A stretch of 64,000 bases of DNA from Serratia microhaemolytica. Its GTDB lineage: Bacteria; Pseudomonadota; Gammaproteobacteria; Enterobacterales; Enterobacteriaceae. Numbering within the stretch: position 1 is the stretch's first letter; each line of letters starts with the position of its first letter. The translations under genes were made by a program, and so were the position numbers. The stretch covers positions 1 through 64,000 of the forward strand of contig NZ_SBEF01000004.1 of NCBI RefSeq assembly GCF_004011885.1, in the 5' to 3' direction. Of the stretch, positions 33,184 through 42,278 are shown one piece after another. The notes below the pieces were generated by a model, which worked only from the letters and a program-made list of their open reading frames with translations, searched no databases and had not been told where the DNA came from.

Positions 33184-34833
33184 TCAGCCAAGAATATGCT
33201 GTAAATCTTGTTCGGCATGGCTAATTAGGCGCAAACCAAATTTTTCATTCAGTATTGCCAGTAAGTTATTGGTTAAAAATGCCGGTGCTGTCGGGCCAGT
33301 AAAGATATTTTTTACCCCAAGAGAGAGCAGCGTCAGCAGGATAACAATTGCTTTCTGCTCAAACCAAGAGAGCACCAGACTCAATGGTAAATCATTCACA
33401 CCACAACCCAGTTTTTCTGCCAAGTGGATAGCCAACACAATTGCCGAGTAAGCATCATTACACTGCCCAATATCCAGCAAGCGAGGCAAACCCGCTAAGC
33501 TACCGAACTCCAGTTTATTAAAACGGTATTTACCACAGCCGAGGGTAATGATTAAACAATCCTGTGGTACAGCACGCGCGAACTCGGTGAAATAGCTACG
33601 TTCATCACGGCTACCATCACAGCCACCGACTAAAAACAGATGGCGTAATTTTTGCTCTTTAATTAGCGTAATCAGATCATCCGCAGCATTCAGCAGTACC
33701 TTACGGCCAAATCCAATGGTGATCGGTTGTTCAATCTCGGTATGTGTAAAACCAGGCAGTTGCTGAGCTTGGGCAATCACTGCGCTGAAATCCTCTTCAG
33801 ATAAGTGATTAACACCTGGCCAGCCAACCATGCTACGTGTCCATATTCGCTGGCTGTAGTTGCCAACAGCGGGATCGATAATACAGTTCGACGTCATCAC
33901 AATCGGACCAGGAAAATTGGCAAACTCGTGCTGCTGATTCTGCCAGCCACTGCCATAGTTACCGACCAGATGAGGGAATTTCTTTAATTCGGGATAACTG
34001 TGTGCAGGCAGCATTTCACCATGCGTATAAACATTGATACCCAGCCCGACACTCTGTTCCAGTAGTCGATGCAGATCATTAAGATCATGCCCTGAGACCA
34101 AAATCGCTTTACCGGCCACTGGACGTACATTAACCGTGCTTGGCTGTGGATCACCATAGCGTTGTGTTTCACCGGCATCCAGCAGTGACATCACGCTAAA
34201 ATTGAGCGTGCCAATCGCCAACGCGGTATGAAGCAGCGCATCCATGTCGCTTGGTTGCGTACCCAACCAAGCGAGATAAGTGTGATAGTCGTGAGAAAGC
34301 TGAGTATCAGATTGTCCCAGTACATAAGCGTGCTCCATGTAGGCTGCGGCACCTTTTAACCCATACAGGCACAACATACGCAGACCATGAGTATCCTCAC
34401 CAATAGCTGCTTTATCGCGATCAAGTGCGAATTGAACTGCTTGCTGCAGTAAACTTGCCTTATCATCACCCGCCAATTGCAACTCGGCTAATGGATGTGC
34501 AACAGTCACTTGACTATCCAGATCACGGCAGCGTACAGCGATGGAGTCACGTAGCAACAGGGCATCGTGCAGATAGCTGACAATCCGGTCAGGATCAAAA
34601 TTAACATTGGTGAGTGTTGAGAACAGCGCACGGGGAGAGAAGCTATCAATCGCAGTATCAACGATGCCCATTGCGCGAGCCTGTAGTGCCCAGGCCGAGA
34701 GGCTTTGCAGTGCGGCTACCAGCAAATCTTGCAGATCAGAGGTTTCTGCGGTTTTACCACATACCCCACGGCTGTAACGGCAGCCATCGCCGGTTTCAGT
34801 ACGAATTGTCTGCTCACATTGTATACAAAACAT
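33184..34833 (-). CDS. hcp: hybrid-cluster protein / hydroxylamine reductase Hcp
   Basis: Hcp is a cytoplasmic iron-sulphur protein active in NO and hydroxylamine metabolism. The N-terminal spacing C3-x2-C6-x11-C18-x6-C25 is the [2Fe-2S] motif of the enterobacterial class. The hybrid-cluster ligands include the [23 protein letters not shown] and LGCGKYRFN regions. The 549 residues match E. coli (550). ATG 34833 follows AAGGAG. The usual partner hcr, encoding its NADH reductase, is absent downstream. Confidence 0.94.
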   Translation of the reverse strand: MFCIQCEQTIRTETGDGCRYSRGVCGKTAETSDLQDLLVAALQSLSAWALQARAMGIVDTAIDSFSPRALFSTLTNVNFDPDRIVSYLHDALLLRDSIAVRCRDLDSQVTVAHPLAELQLAGDDKASLLQQAVQFALDRDKAAIGEDTHGLRMLCLYGLKGAAAYMEHAYVLGQSDTQLSHDYHTYLAWLGTQPSDMDALLHTALAIGTLNFSVMSLLDAGETQRYGDPQPSTVNVRPVAGKAILVSGHDLNDLHRLLEQSVGLGINVYTHGEMLPAHSYPELKKFPHLVGNYGSGWQNQQHEFANFPGPIVMTSNCIIDPAVGNYSQRIWTRSMVGWPGVNHLSEEDFSAVIAQAQQLPGFTHTEIEQPITIGFGRKVLLNAADDLITLIKEQKLRHLFLVGGCDGSRDERSYFTEFARAVPQDCLIITLGCGKYRFNKLEFGSLAGLPRLLDIGQCNDAYSAIVLAIHLAEKLGCGVNDLPLSLVLSWFEQKAIVILLTLLSLGVKNIFTGPTAPAFLTNNLLAILNEKFGLRLISHAEQDLQHILG

Positions 34834-34845
34834 GGTCACTCCTTA

Positions 34846-34868
34846 AAGTTGCATCTTAAATATAACTT
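34846..34868. promoter_or_regulatory. NsrR-like operator upstream of hcp
   Basis: AAGTTGCATCT-T-AAATATAACTT is an 11-1-11 inverted repeat fitting the NsrR pattern (AAGATGCATTT-N-AAATGCATCTT) with several deviations. hcp is a classic NsrR target in enterobacteria. It begins only 13 bases before the start codon, so the transcript leader must be short or the site lies inside it. Confidence 0.55.
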
Positions 34869-35208
34869 TAAGCATAAATCGACAGCTCTGCTCAAAACAG
34901 ACTTTTTTAATGCAACTTTAAGCTATTTTGATTTAACGCAAGTTTTGCTGTTTGGGAACAAAGATCGGCAATTGAGCCAGCAACGGATACTGGATTAATA
35001 GTTTCAATTAAATCAGTGCCATTTCACATCAAATCAAGAGTAAACTTAGCGCTGTGGCATCGGATAGTTGCTAGATACAGTAGATTTTTCTCCCACTTTA
35101 GCGCCGATCTTAGGTAACATCTCACCCGTTGGCTCGGCATATTGGCTGAAGATATTGGGTATTTATTCGGGTGCCGAGGCTGTATTGATGCAATGTGAGG
35201 AAGTATTT
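34869..35208. other. hcp / entC divergent control region
   Basis: The 340-bp gap holds no supportable gene. The phrase GCAACTTTAAGC near 34,911 echoes the hcp operator word, and the sequence is AT-rich. A Fur box for the entC-like gene was looked for but not recognised. Confidence 0.4.
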
Positions 35209-36414
35209 ATGAACCTGGCTGTTGTTAATGGGAGCTTGCAAAGGGAACGCCACTATACCATCGACCCAATGCAACACGTAACCCTGCCTACTGCTTCAGG
35301 TTTTTTCTTTACCTCGCCTTTCCGCAGTTTAAGCACAGAGGGATGCTTCACCCGATTGACCCAACCCGCTATTGATGGTGATGATTTAAACGGTGACTTT
35401 CAGCGTGTGTTGCGTAATGCGTTCACTCAGGCTAAGTTGGCGGGCATCACTGATCCGGTTGTTTGTGGTGCTATTCCGTTTGATACTCACCAGCCTTCAG
35501 CACTGTTTATCCCGCAACAGACGCAGTGGTTTCAACGAACGGCACTGCCTGCAGCAATCAAACCGCTATTAGGTGCATTACCTGACATTGTTGCCCAGCA
35601 AGAGTTTCCACAACAGCGACATTTTGAGCAGATGGTAATCAATGCCGTACAGGCGGTGAATAATCGCCAGTTGGAAAAAGTCGTATTAGGGCGCTTACTA
35701 AAGATGGAAGCGCGCCAGTCGATTGACTGTCGGACATTGATGGCACACATCATTGCCCAGAACCCACATGGCTTCCATTTTCATGTCCCACTGGAGCATG
35801 GCGGATTGGTAGGTGTCAGCCCGGAGCTGTTACTGCGCAAGTGCAGCAATCAGTTTCATTCTAATCCATTAGCGGGTTCTGCACGGCGAGAGAGTGATCC
35901 TGTGCGCGATAGAGAGGCCAGCGAGCAACTGCTTATTTCCGGCAAAGACCGCTATGAACACCGCATTGTTACCGCAGATATGCACCAACGATTGAAAGAG
36001 CGTTGTCGTTATCTGCATATTCCTACTAGCCCACAACTATTGAGCACCGCGACACTATGGCACCTCTCGACCTTGATTGAGGGTGAAGTTAGTGATCCGT
36101 CTGAAAATGCATTATCACTGGCTTGTTTATTACATCCCACCCCAGCGCTATGTGGTACACCAACACATGCGGCACGCGATCTGATTGCACAACTGGAATC
36201 ATTTGATCGACACCTTTTTGGCGGCATTGTGGGATGGTGCGATGCCAAGGGTAATGGAGAGTGGGCGGTAACCATTCGTTGCGCAACGGTACAGGACAAG
36301 CAAGTGGATCTATTTGCTGGTGCGGGTATTGTGCAAGACTCTTCACCACAAGCGGAATGGCATGAAACCAACGTCAAACTGAGCACAATGTTACGTGCAT
36401 TCGGTTTGCGTTGA
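35209..36414 (+). CDS. entC: isochorismate synthase (EntC-like)
   Basis: This enzyme converts chorismate to isochorismate, the first step to 2,3-dihydroxybenzoate catecholate siderophores. The 401-residue chain has the chorismate-binding fold with SPELLLRK, PLAGSARR, EKDRHEH-like GKDRYEHRIV, LHPTPALCG and the C-terminal GIVGWCDAKGNGEW. It resembles EntC more than MenF. ATG 35209 is preceded by GAGGA; the frame is open from 35068. No entE, entB or entA follows, so it is an orphan in this window. Confidence 0.87.
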   Translation: MNLAVVNGSLQRERHYTIDPMQHVTLPTASGFFFTSPFRSLSTEGCFTRLTQPAIDGDDLNGDFQRVLRNAFTQAKLAGITDPVVCGAIPFDTHQPSALFIPQQTQWFQRTALPAAIKPLLGALPDIVAQQEFPQQRHFEQMVINAVQAVNNRQLEKVVLGRLLKMEARQSIDCRTLMAHIIAQNPHGFHFHVPLEHGGLVGVSPELLLRKCSNQFHSNPLAGSARRESDPVRDREASEQLLISGKDRYEHRIVTADMHQRLKERCRYLHIPTSPQLLSTATLWHLSTLIEGEVSDPSENALSLACLLHPTPALCGTPTHAARDLIAQLESFDRHLFGGIVGWCDAKGNGEWAVTIRCATVQDKQVDLFAGAGIVQDSSPQAEWHETNVKLSTMLRAFGLR

Positions 36415-36640
36415 CAGGCAACTTCTAGCGGGGTTTTGCGTATCGCTACACACTGGACAATCCGCCATCAAAATATTGGTACCTACTGCGCTGCAGCGAG
36501 CTGTTGTGCATATAGCCACTGAAAGCAGATCTACGTGCTCGAGAGCCAGTGTTCACAACGTGGTGTCATTTTGTTAAAACTAAATAAAGTGATGACACCG
36601 CATTATGAATACCTAAAAACTATATAAGTTTGTTATGTGA

Positions 36641-37813
36641 TTACTTCTTTTTCCTGAAGTTTTCATCATTCCTGACATATTCTAGAGAGTCGAGAATCAA
36701 ACCTGATATACGTAATATATCCTCTGGTTTATCGATGTATATTCTTGCTGAATCGTATTCAAGGCGTGCTCTCACTATTTCATTCACTGCTATTTCATTT
36801 AATTCGATTGGTAGTTGTATTGATGGTTTTGTTTTTTTATCAAAATACCTAACAATCCACCGATTAGCTTTGCCTTGATAGAGAACATTAAAATATGTCT
36901 CAGTGTCTTTATAGTGGATCTCAACTTCATCACCAACAATCGATGCAATTTTATCAAATAGCACACGCTCATTGGCTGTTGTGATGACGTTGGGGTTATT
37001 TGAGTCTACAATATTGCTTTGTATTTCTAGGCTGCTTTCATATTTATCAGTATCCTGTTCTTGATTGGCATCGGTAATTTGATCTCTTGAACCAGATAAT
37101 CCAGATACAACCATTGCACTTACAGACTGTTCAACAGCTTGTTTTACCAATGGAGTTATACTTTCCAGAAAGCGTTGGTTAAGTTGCCTTTCTACATTGG
37201 ATCTACTAGCAACATACCTGACAAATTCAGGATCAACATCTCTTAAACTTGAACTGATCGTCTTAATAAAAGCTGAAAGAAATACGCTCTCTTCAGCAAG
37301 AGTCCGTAGTGCTTCTGGTTTAAATTTGTCATGTCTAAATCTAAATAATTGTTCAGCATCGGACTCCGTCACTCCATCGACATTTATTTTCAGAAAGGGA
37401 GTAGTATCCATGATGTTTTTATTTTTTAAATCGGTAAAAAAACGCCACTCTAATCCATTTGTTATCGCTGATATTGTTACTTCAGGCGTTGAATTGAAAT
37501 ATCGAGAAAGCTGTGGGCAATGGTTCTCTATTTTTTCGTTATAGCTTTTAGCTTCGATAAACATTACCGGAATACCTTGGCAGAAAAGAGCATAATCAAC
37601 ACGCTCATTAGCTTTGATTCCTGGAAAATCAGCTCGGAATTCTGCTTTGACCTTTTGGGGATCGTATGGGCTAAAACCGAGAATATCTAAAAAAGGGAGT
37701 ATGAGTGCTTGCTTCGTTGTTTCCTCTGTTGTGCAGTACACACCAACATTTTTAACATGCTCACTATGAATTTTTAACTTCTGTTTAAATGCATCCATTA
37801 ACCTTTCCACCAT
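36641..37813 (-). CDS. solitary HsdR N-terminal-type (PD-(D/E)XK) nuclease-like protein
   Basis: The first 160 residues resemble the N-terminal nuclease domain of type I restriction HsdR proteins. They include TTEETTKQALILPFLDILGF and then the Asp and Glu-x-Lys of the nuclease core in ERVDYALFCQGIPVMFIEAKS. There is no helicase part. The C-terminal half (about residues 270-390) is hydrophilic and then a small mixed domain with no recognised motif. Start ATG 37813 is preferred; the frame is open to TTG 37918. Composition is AT-richer than the neighbours and it lies next to IS fragments, suggesting acquired DNA. Function is unproven. Confidence 0.65.
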   Translation of the reverse strand: MVERLMDAFKQKLKIHSEHVKNVGVYCTTEETTKQALILPFLDILGFSPYDPQKVKAEFRADFPGIKANERVDYALFCQGIPVMFIEAKSYNEKIENHCPQLSRYFNSTPEVTISAITNGLEWRFFTDLKNKNIMDTTPFLKINVDGVTESDAEQLFRFRHDKFKPEALRTLAEESVFLSAFIKTISSSLRDVDPEFVRYVASRSNVERQLNQRFLESITPLVKQAVEQSVSAMVVSGLSGSRDQITDANQEQDTDKYESSLEIQSNIVDSNNPNVITTANERVLFDKIASIVGDEVEIHYKDTETYFNVLYQGKANRWIVRYFDKKTKPSIQLPIELNEIAVNEIVRARLEYDSARIYIDKPEDILRISGLILDSLEYVRNDENFRKKK

Positions 37814-38184
37814 TGCTGATAATTCAATATCGACGGTTAAACTACCTACTACACACCAGCTACTACAAATCTTGGTGTGTAACGAAGGTGATTCATAAAC
37901 TTTCCTTAAGCTGTTCAAGACATAATAGAACAGTTTCTTTACTTATCAAATGATAAATTTTTCAATACGTCAGCAAACTGGGGATATAACACTCGATGAT
38001 AGGTAGTTATTGGCGGTTTTTACGATAACTGCACACAGCTCATTTTCATAAAAATAAACGCTAATAAGTTGTTTTATTTATAAAATATTGATCGGCATGC
38101 AGTCACATGTAGCCTGTTTAGAATCAAAGCTATGTGTCTCACAATCTGGGTTAGGCTGTTTTGTATGCATTTGTTGTTCAATAA

Positions 38185-38760
38185 ACGTTCGCTCGTTTGC
38201 CCTGTGGCGACTATCTTCTCAGCGTTAAAGGAAATCAAGGCAATTTATATAAAGCGGTTAAAAAGGCACTTGCAGAGAAAATTAGCGCCCCTGTTTTGCG
38301 GGAAGAAACACAGATAGAACAAGGGCATGGACGAGTAGAGGCCCGACAACACTTTATCATGAATGCCGATGAACTCAGTCAACAGTTTCCTGGCTGGGAA
38401 AATCTTAGAACGGTAGGAGTTGCAATGGGTTATCGTCAGGAAAAGGGTAAGCCTGCCACACTGGAATACCGTTACTACATCAGTTCTGCGGTGCTGACGG
38501 AAGCGAGTTTAGCTGAAGCAGTCCGCAGACACTGGTCGATAGAAAACAGTCTGCATTGGATACTGGACGCGACCATGCAGGAAGATAATTGCCAGATTTA
38601 CCGTGATAACGCAGTGCAAAATATTGCTATTCTGCGGCATATATCACTTAATTTACTCAGAGCGGAACCGACCAAGCTCAGTATAAAACTGAAACGCAAA
38701 CGAGCGTGGATGAAAACAGATTTTTTAGAACGCATACTCAATGCAGGATTTGGGCGATAG
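38185..38760 (+). pseudogene. ISAs1-family transposase, C-terminal fragment
   Basis: About 190 codons match the C-terminal half of ISAs1-family DDE transposases: GDYLLSVKGNQ, then GYRQEKGKPATLEYRYYISS and RRHWSIENSLHWILDATMQEDNCQIYRDNA with the catalytic Glu region. The N-terminal half with the first Asp residues is missing, and a TAA lies just upstream in frame. Hence a dead fragment. Confidence 0.85.
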
Positions 38761-38773
38761 AGTGAATTTTAAT

Positions 38774-38792
38774 CATTCATGCGGTTGCCCTG
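38774..38792. mobile_element. right terminal inverted repeat of the ISAs1-family element
   Basis: Read leftward from 38792 the sequence is CAGGGCAACCGCATGAATG, the type of terminal repeat seen in ISAs1-family elements, placed just after the transposase stop. No matching left end was found to the left of the fragment. Confidence 0.6.
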
Positions 38793-38891
38793 GAAATTAT
38801 ATAGACAACACATTGTGTGATAATAGCCTATCGGACTACTGTGGTTGATTGTTATGGTGATCTTTTTGCAATCAATTTTTTATGAGTGTTT

Positions 38892-39089
38892 ATGATGAAT
38901 AACCTATTAAAAGAAATTAAAAAAACTCTTTCTTACTTCTTTTGCGATTTATTCTGGACTTTCGCCCCTGCACTAGGAATGCTTGCAGTTGCTGTATTTT
39001 CAGCTGGTTACTTCCCTGACATATGGGGTAGGATTACCACTATTGGAATAATAGTAATCATTGTAATTACATGGAAGTTCGGGTCATGA
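38892..39089 (+). CDS. small two-helix membrane protein, unknown
   Basis: A 65-residue frame from ATG 38892 has two hydrophobic helices (FFCDLFWTFAPALGMLAVAVFSAGYF and TTIGIIVIIVITW) joined by a short turn and a Lys-rich N-terminus. It lies between two IS fragments in AT-rich DNA and ends six bases inside the IS1-family remnant. No family recognised; the ribosome site is weak. It could be a toxin-like or orphan protein, or non-coding. Confidence 0.4.
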   Translation: MMNNLLKEIKKTLSYFFCDLFWTFAPALGMLAVAVFSAGYFPDIWGRITTIGIIVIIVITWKFGS

Positions 39090-39290
39090 CGCAGAGTTAG
39101 TGGTAATGGTTGATTGTCGATACCAGCCGATGATCTTATCGTGAATTTCTTCTGACTTTGAGAATCAGATGGTTCTGCGGGCAAGTCGTTTAAGATAGGT
39201 TCGCAAGTTAAGATTATGTCGTTCTATCTGCTGGGTGTACTTTTTGCTGATAACGTGGCTGGCTGAAGCCAGTAATATCCGAACCATCAA
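39084..39290 (-). pseudogene. IS1-family transposase, C-terminal remnant
   Basis: Reading leftward, the translation [18 protein letters not shown] continues as [12 protein letters not shown], a stop, then FSKSEEIHDKIIGWY. This matches the C-terminus of IS1-family transposases (IERHNL..R..LKRL.RKTICFSKS..HDK.IG). The TGA at 39165-39167 sits where homologues have Cys. The upstream part of the element is gone. Confidence 0.75.
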
Positions 39291-39310
39291 TCATCCAAAA
39301 GGCAAATAGT

Positions 39311-39331
39311 ACGCTAACACCAAGTTAGCGT
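39311..39331. repeat. 8-bp inverted repeat
   Basis: ACGCTAAC/GTTAGCGT with a five-base loop lies between the IS1-family remnant and the prophage attachment site. Its role is unknown. Confidence 0.35.
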
Positions 39332-39440
39332 TACACAATTAACCAATGCTAACCTCGATAAGTCGCTAGCTCACTCTATTTCGTCGGGAGTTTTACCATA
39401 GCTTTACCATTTTTTTACCATGTTAAAACCATGTAAACAA

Positions 39441-39468
39441 AAAAACCAACCGTAACAGGTTGGTTTTT
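39441..39468 (-). terminator. tRNA-Pro terminator
   Basis: AAAAACCAAC/GTTGGTTTTT with an eight-base loop lies 12 bases beyond the 3' end of the tRNA-Pro fragment, on its strand. It is the original terminator of the tRNA gene, separated from its 5' part by the prophage. Confidence 0.8.
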
Positions 39469-39479
39469 CTATAAAAAGT

Positions 39480-39527
39480 TGGTCGGCATGAGAGGATTTG
39501 AACCTCCGACCCCCGACACCCCATGAC
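39480..39527 (-). other. prophage attachment site: 3' fragment of tRNA-Pro(GGG)
   Basis: Leftward from 39527, GTCATGGGGTGTCGGGGG and the following T arm down to GCCGACCA match the 3' half of E. coli proL, anticodon GGG included. The 5' half is replaced by unrelated sequence. The integrase gene begins 140 bp away. This is the duplicated attachment core left when a phage integrates at a tRNA 3' end. Confidence 0.85.
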
Positions 39528-39666
39528 ACCGTTTAAAATCGGCTACAGGCCGCGCCAATACTGGGGTGTGAGTTATTTGACTGGTTATACAAACAGTGCA
39601 TTTTACGCATAAACTGAGATATATACATCAATAAGTTAGGTAGGGGTTTTACCATAATATTTTTGA

Positions 39667-40848
39667 CTATCCTGTCTTGATTTCTCCGTGTGGAACTATC
39701 ACCCAGTCAATGTGGTTGCTGGTGTAGATCTTGGTGGATTTGGCATCGCTGTGTGCCATTCGTGCTTGAGGGTCAATGCCCTGGTTATTGAATAGATGTG
39801 CAGCCAGTGCGCGGATTTCATGAAATGTTGGCCGTTCTTCAAGCGGCAAATGATTAGTGATCCCCAACTCATCACGTAAGGCAGAAAAAGCACGACTGAG
39901 GTAATCAGGCGCCACTTGTGTCGGATGGGACACTTCTTTGCTGCGTTTCACGTTTCGCTCCGGGATCCGATGCACAACATACGGGCTGGCCACGTTATCC
40001 TGGCTATCATCAATAATCCGCTTTAGTTCCTCACCAATCGGGATCGCCACGTGCGATGCCTCCTTCTTCTGCACCTTCTGCCGGTGAATATACAACGTGC
40101 CATAGATACCGTTTTCTGGTTGCTCCAGCCACACACAGCCGCATACGCCGTTCTTTGGTTCCTTGATTGAGTACCGAATCCGCGAAACTTCTAACCTGGC
40201 ATGTGTCGTTTGTAGTGCTAAATCCATAGCTGTTTTTAACCATGGTGCAGCAGCGTTACGAATGGACATGAAGTTATCGAACGATAAACGTTGTCTGCGC
40301 TTCTCATCAATACGGCGCATTTTCTTACGTGCTGCGGGATTATCTAGCATCAGTGATTCATCAACGGCATAGCTGAATAGCTTTTTCAGAAAACTTATCT
40401 TGCGATTTTGAACATTGGCTGAGGAATTGACGTGGTACTCCTTTATGTAGGCGTTGACGTGCTCCAGCTCGATATCACAGGTGGGTATATCAGCAAAAAA
40501 CTCCTTAACCCTAATTGCATCATTGAGCCAATCTGCCAAGGTGTTTTCTGATGGTTGCTCATCCTTTATTGCTCGCTCCATTATATGATCAACATGTTCA
40601 CCAAACGGCAGCGCCTCACCCTGTATTCCACCCGACTCACGGATCAGTGAGTCGATAGACACGGTGCTTTCCGGTCGCATGCGATTGTTATACTCACGAG
40701 CAATAGCGATTGCCATAGCACGATCACTGCCGAGTGACTTACGTTTTCCCGTTACCAAAGTGAAGCGGTAGATTCGCAGTGTCCTGTCAAAATAAAGACA
40801 ATCGGGCAAATGCCTATTTTCTCTTCGGCGAGGTCTAGAAGCCATCAT
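39667..40848 (-). CDS. int: prophage tyrosine-recombinase integrase
   Basis: A lambda-type integrase of 393 residues. The basic N-terminal arm-binding region (PRRRENRHLPDCLY) is followed by a core-binding domain (residues about 80-180) and the catalytic domain. The catalytic domain has the first Arg in THARLEVSRIRY, HEIRALAAHLF (HxxR), the AHSDAKSTKIY His and the Tyr nucleophile. Its start overlaps the xis stop (ATGA). It inserts the phage at tRNA-Pro, whose fragment lies just downstream. Confidence 0.93.
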   Translation of the reverse strand: MMASRPRRRENRHLPDCLYFDRTLRIYRFTLVTGKRKSLGSDRAMAIAIAREYNNRMRPESTVSIDSLIRESGGIQGEALPFGEHVDHIMERAIKDEQPSENTLADWLNDAIRVKEFFADIPTCDIELEHVNAYIKEYHVNSSANVQNRKISFLKKLFSYAVDESLMLDNPAARKKMRRIDEKRRQRLSFDNFMSIRNAAAPWLKTAMDLALQTTHARLEVSRIRYSIKEPKNGVCGCVWLEQPENGIYGTLYIHRQKVQKKEASHVAIPIGEELKRIIDDSQDNVASPYVVHRIPERNVKRSKEVSHPTQVAPDYLSRAFSALRDELGITNHLPLEERPTFHEIRALAAHLFNNQGIDPQARMAHSDAKSTKIYTSNHIDWVIVPHGEIKTG

Positions 40849-41054
40849 GATTCCCTGATTAGCTGATTCACTACGTGGGATATATCCGATTCAACCCCCC
40901 AACGTTCTGAAGAATAAACCCATGACATACCATCAATGACTTTTCCGCGCAGGCGTCCATTCTCAATCCAACGTTTTACTGTACGTTTATCAGGGATAGA
41001 ACCCTCTTCGAATTCACGCTTTAACCACAAGCTAGCACGCATCAATTTAGCCAT
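40845..41054 (-). CDS. xis: excisionase
   Basis: A 69-residue protein with a winged-helix excisionase look. The LKREFEEGSIPDKRTVKRWIENGRL segment places a recognition helix, followed by a KVIDGMSWVY wing. It is directly upstream of and coupled to the integrase gene, as in lambdoid phages, and should direct excision. Confidence 0.82.
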   Translation of the reverse strand: MAKLMRASLWLKREFEEGSIPDKRTVKRWIENGRLRGKVIDGMSWVYSSERWGVESDISHVVNQLIRES

Positions 41055-41098
41055 AATTTACTCCATACACCCCACTCCGGCGTGTTAACTCACATTTC

Positions 41099-41668
41099 TT
41101 ATTCTTCTTGGCCTATAAGCCGCTGATAAATTGCCGACACATACCTAGCCTGGTGAATAGCATCAGCCAGTGCGTGGTGACGCTCCCCTTCAAACGGCAG
41201 ATCCCGTTTTGGGTCAAAGCCAATCTGTTTGCCCAGCGCAACAACCGTGCGCACATCGCGGTCATTCCACCAATTCCAGAATAGCTTTGGTGTTAAGCCA
41301 GCACGCTCGTATGCTGAACGTAGGATCACGTTGTCAAATGATGCACCATTGCCCCAAACCTCTAACGTGTTCTTGTCTGCAAAGTTCTCAATGAAATCAC
41401 TCAAGTTTAAGAGTGCGTAGACGATGGGGATAGCATGCTCACTCACTATCGCCGCTCTTGCCTCATCACTCTGTTTTAGCCACCACTTGATGGTTTCGCC
41501 GTCTGGTATGGCCCCTTTTGCCATGTCACTAGACAGGTCAACGGTATTGTAAAACTGGCTACCCAGTTCACCTGTTGAGGGTTCAAAAAACACGGCACCT
41601 ATGGCGACAATCGGCGCGGTTGGGCCTGTGCCCATGGTTTCGAGATCAAGCATTAGGTTGTTCATCAC
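41099..41668 (-). CDS. phage 3'-5' exonuclease (DEDD, Rv2179c/ExoVIII-like)
   Basis: The N-terminus LMLDLETMGTGPTAPIVAIGAVFF contains the DxE of DEDD exonucleases, with further acidic positions in WGNGASFDNVIL and HHALADAIHQ. At 189 residues it is the compact phage form found in lambdoid early-left operons. It overlaps the HD gene by four bases. Whether RNA or DNA is degraded cannot be told. Confidence 0.8.
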   Translation of the reverse strand: MMNNLMLDLETMGTGPTAPIVAIGAVFFEPSTGELGSQFYNTVDLSSDMAKGAIPDGETIKWWLKQSDEARAAIVSEHAIPIVYALLNLSDFIENFADKNTLEVWGNGASFDNVILRSAYERAGLTPKLFWNWWNDRDVRTVVALGKQIGFDPKRDLPFEGERHHALADAIHQARYVSAIYQRLIGQEE

Positions 41669-42198
41669 CCAATTCTCTCCCCAGTAATTTCAAAGTAGCG
41701 CTGAGCAAACAGTCCTCGTGCTTGCGCTGGATTTAAGGGGATAACAATTTCTTCTTCTGATGGCGAAATGTCTTCCAGAATTGGCCATGGGGTTCCGTCA
41801 TCAATACCCAGATCCCTGCGTTCTGTTGCCAGTATGACCAGGTCTGCATATTTGATCGCCGGGCTACAGCTAGCGGGTAGGTTGAACCGGTAACGAATGA
41901 TGGAATCAATGCTGCTTTCGATGTACTGGTAATCAGGAAGCATGTGCTTCAATGGTGATGGGATATCTTTGCAGTAAGCCTCGTGTGCATCATGCAACAG
42001 CGCTTCTAATGCAAGCTCAGGCCGTACAATCTTACTAACTAATACTGAGTGCTGAGCAACGCTATAGAATTCTGGTAAGTGACCAGCAAATCGGCATTCA
42101 TGTGACAGCGCTTGAGCGATATCCTCAATACAGATGTTTTCAACGGCTGGTTTGGCGTAGCAGAACTGCTTGCCAGTAAATGTGTTGATCCATGACAT
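41665..42198 (-). CDS. HD-domain phosphohydrolase
   Basis: A 177-residue HD hydrolase with a YfbR-like layout: H in VAQHSVLVS, LLHDAHEAYCKDIPSPLK (HD pair plus second-shell Glu) and the later Asp in IKYADLVIL. Such phage enzymes are expected to act on nucleotides. ATG 42198 follows GAGGGGAATAACT; an upstream extension lacks support. It is coupled to the exonuclease gene. Confidence 0.82.
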   Translation of the reverse strand: MSWINTFTGKQFCYAKPAVENICIEDIAQALSHECRFAGHLPEFYSVAQHSVLVSKIVRPELALEALLHDAHEAYCKDIPSPLKHMLPDYQYIESSIDSIIRYRFNLPASCSPAIKYADLVILATERRDLGIDDGTPWPILEDISPSEEEIVIPLNPAQARGLFAQRYFEITGERIG

Positions 42199-42278
42199 AG
42201 TTATTCCCCTCACAGTTTTTAGGCAATACTTCACCAAATACCCCATTGCTGAGGTATTTAAGGCTGCTTAATTAAAAA

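Noticed and set aside
36415..36640. Remnant of entE after entC
   Set aside because: Translations in three frames show none of the EntE N-terminal or AMP-binding motifs.
38132..38317. A 61-codon frame overlapping the transposase fragment
   Set aside because: It is the shifted frame of the same ISAs1-family sequence and carries no independent signal.
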